Shown here: positions 4,617 to 5,444 of the stretch, piece by piece
How the letters are laid out: every line of letters starts with the position of its first letter
How positions within the stretch are numbered: the stretch's first letter is position 1
Origin: Spirochaeta sp.
GTDB taxonomy: Bacteria; Spirochaetota; Spirochaetia; Spirochaetales_E; Spirochaetaceae_B
NCBI GenBank assembly: GCA_030590585.1
Contig: JAUUYD010000189.1
Span: forward strand, 1 to 5,444
Length of the DNA: 5,444 bases
Direction: 5' to 3'
Translations under genes and position numbers: made by a program
Notes under the pieces: generated by a model
The model's database searches: none
What the model saw: the letters and a program-made list of their open reading frames with translations, nothing else
What the model was told of the DNA's origin: nothing

Positions 4617-5444
4617 TCCCGAAGCCTCAGACTGACCTGCTCTTCAATACGGTCCAATTCGGCAGATATCCGGGAAAACTCCGCCGGATTCCTGCTGCCG
4701 ATTCCCCTCAGGGCTGCTAAATGCTTTTCGAATTGATCCTGGTATTTACGGTGGGCCATTTTTCTCATTATCCGGGGTATACCCTTCACAAGATCCAGGC
4801 AGTCCCCTGGATGGTTAATCCAGACAGTTTCCAGAACTTCCATTTCTTCATCACGGTTAACACAGCGGGATGCTTCCAGAGCATTAATCAGCATACGGGC
4901 ATCCTCATCACTCAAGGCGCTGATATCGGGGAGAGCGCTTATCCGAACAAGATGCCGGGTTTGGATCTGTATTTTTGCTGAGCCCAATTCCGGCTGCCAG
5001 ATCGACCCATCCACTTTTCCGAATGTTCTTAAGCTTTCAGGGCGCAAGAGGTCATTTGACAAAAGCTGAAGCTGCCGATTAATAAGAATACGATCGACAT
5101 CCTTTCTATCCCGGGAATGCGTTTTTTTATTGCGCTCTACAATCAGAACAAACTCAAGATTACGATCCCGCCGCCGGTTACTCTGCCGCCCGCCTCTGAA
5201 GGTAACATAGGGATTTGCCGCCAGACGCACACGGCCGTACTCTTCACAGCGCAGCCTCAGATGGTCAAAAGGGATGATGCCGTCGGTGCTGTAGCTCAAA
5301 AGGACCAGAGGAGCATCCAGGGTATCCATCAGCTCATCAAAGGCTTTAACGGCAGTTTTTTTATAGCAGTAATCGGATTTTGTATCCTTCCAGTCACGCC
5401 TGATACCGGCCTTCCGGAGCAGCCTGCCGTCGGCTCCCGTATCA
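4613..5444 (-). CDS. Adenine-specific DNA methyltransferase, D12/COG3392 type, C-terminal part (runs off right edge)
   Basis: Enzymes of this class transfer a methyl group from S-adenosylmethionine to N6 of adenine in a specific DNA site. The visible 276 codons (first full codon at 5443) cover the end of the catalytic domain: DWKDTKSDYCYKKTAVKAF (17-35), SYSTDGIIP (50-58), then NPYVTFRGGRQSNRRR (77-92) and LEFVLIVE. These blocks are typical of D12-class methylases. The SAM-binding motif and the DPPY-type catalytic motif should lie N-terminal to this part and are outside the window, so activity cannot be judged. A frame beginning at the ATG at 5329 would cut off conserved sequence and is not the real start. 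A further ~170 residues follow the core, mostly charged and helical in pattern. No restriction gene lies on the left side; the right side cannot be seen. The last codons overlap the promoter of the PUR gene. Confidence 0.8.
   Translation of the reverse strand, partial: DTGADGRLLRKAGIRRDWKDTKSDYCYKKTAVKAFDELMDTLDAPLVLLSYSTDGIIPFDHLRLRCEEYGRVRLAANPYVTFRGGRQSNRRRDRNLEFVLIVERNKKTHSRDRKDVDRILINRQLQLLSNDLLRPESLRTFGKVDGSIWQPELGSAKIQIQTRHLVRISALPDISALSDEDARMLINALEASRCVNRDEEMEVLETVWINHPGDCLDLVKGIPRIMRKMAHRKYQDQFEKHLAALRGIGSRNPAEFSRISAELDRIEEQVSLRLRD

Overview
The window looks like a piece of spirochaete chromosome. The evidence is a PUR-domain nucleic-acid-binding protein of the Borrelia BpuR type next to smc, an SMC protein much shorter than the usual ~1,150-1,200 residues, and an OmpA-like domain in which the usual Asp of the peptidoglycan-binding motif is Ala. 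The gene families are read from motifs. The phylum is an inference. No genus is claimed.

All five genes lie on the minus strand, so transcription runs from right to left. From upstream to downstream they are: (1) the C-terminal 276 residues of a D12/COG3392-type adenine-specific DNA methyltransferase, whose start lies beyond the right edge; (2) a 146-residue PUR protein made of two recognisable repeats; (3) a 297-residue single-pass membrane protein with a beta-rich cytoplasmic N-terminal domain, a Pro/Glu/Ala-rich linker and a periplasmic OmpA C-terminal domain; (4) smc, about 936 residues, with both ATPase half-motifs intact but no recognisable hinge; (5) the N-terminal 114 residues of an unidentified bitopic membrane protein, whose end lies beyond the left edge.

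The genes are packed tightly. The only gaps are 57 bp (methyltransferase to PUR), 20 bp (PUR to OmpA-like) and 73 bp (OmpA-like to the preferred smc start), and smc overlaps the next gene. The strongest promoter candidate, TTGAAA-N17-TATGCT, overlaps the methyltransferase stop and would begin a PUR-ompA-smc-membrane protein operon. A second candidate, TTGTCT-N18-TATAAT, sits just before smc and covers one of its possible ATG starts. This favours a TTG start that matches the family N-terminus. No stretch over 300 bp lacks a gene, and I saw no tRNA, rRNA, IS element, CRISPR array or convincing terminator.

Functionally the block combines nucleic-acid proteins (methyltransferase, PUR, SMC) with two membrane proteins. 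The items most worth following are the Hsp70 substrate-binding-domain-like pattern at the N-terminus of the OmpA-like protein, the missing SMC hinge, and the internal duplication in the PUR protein.
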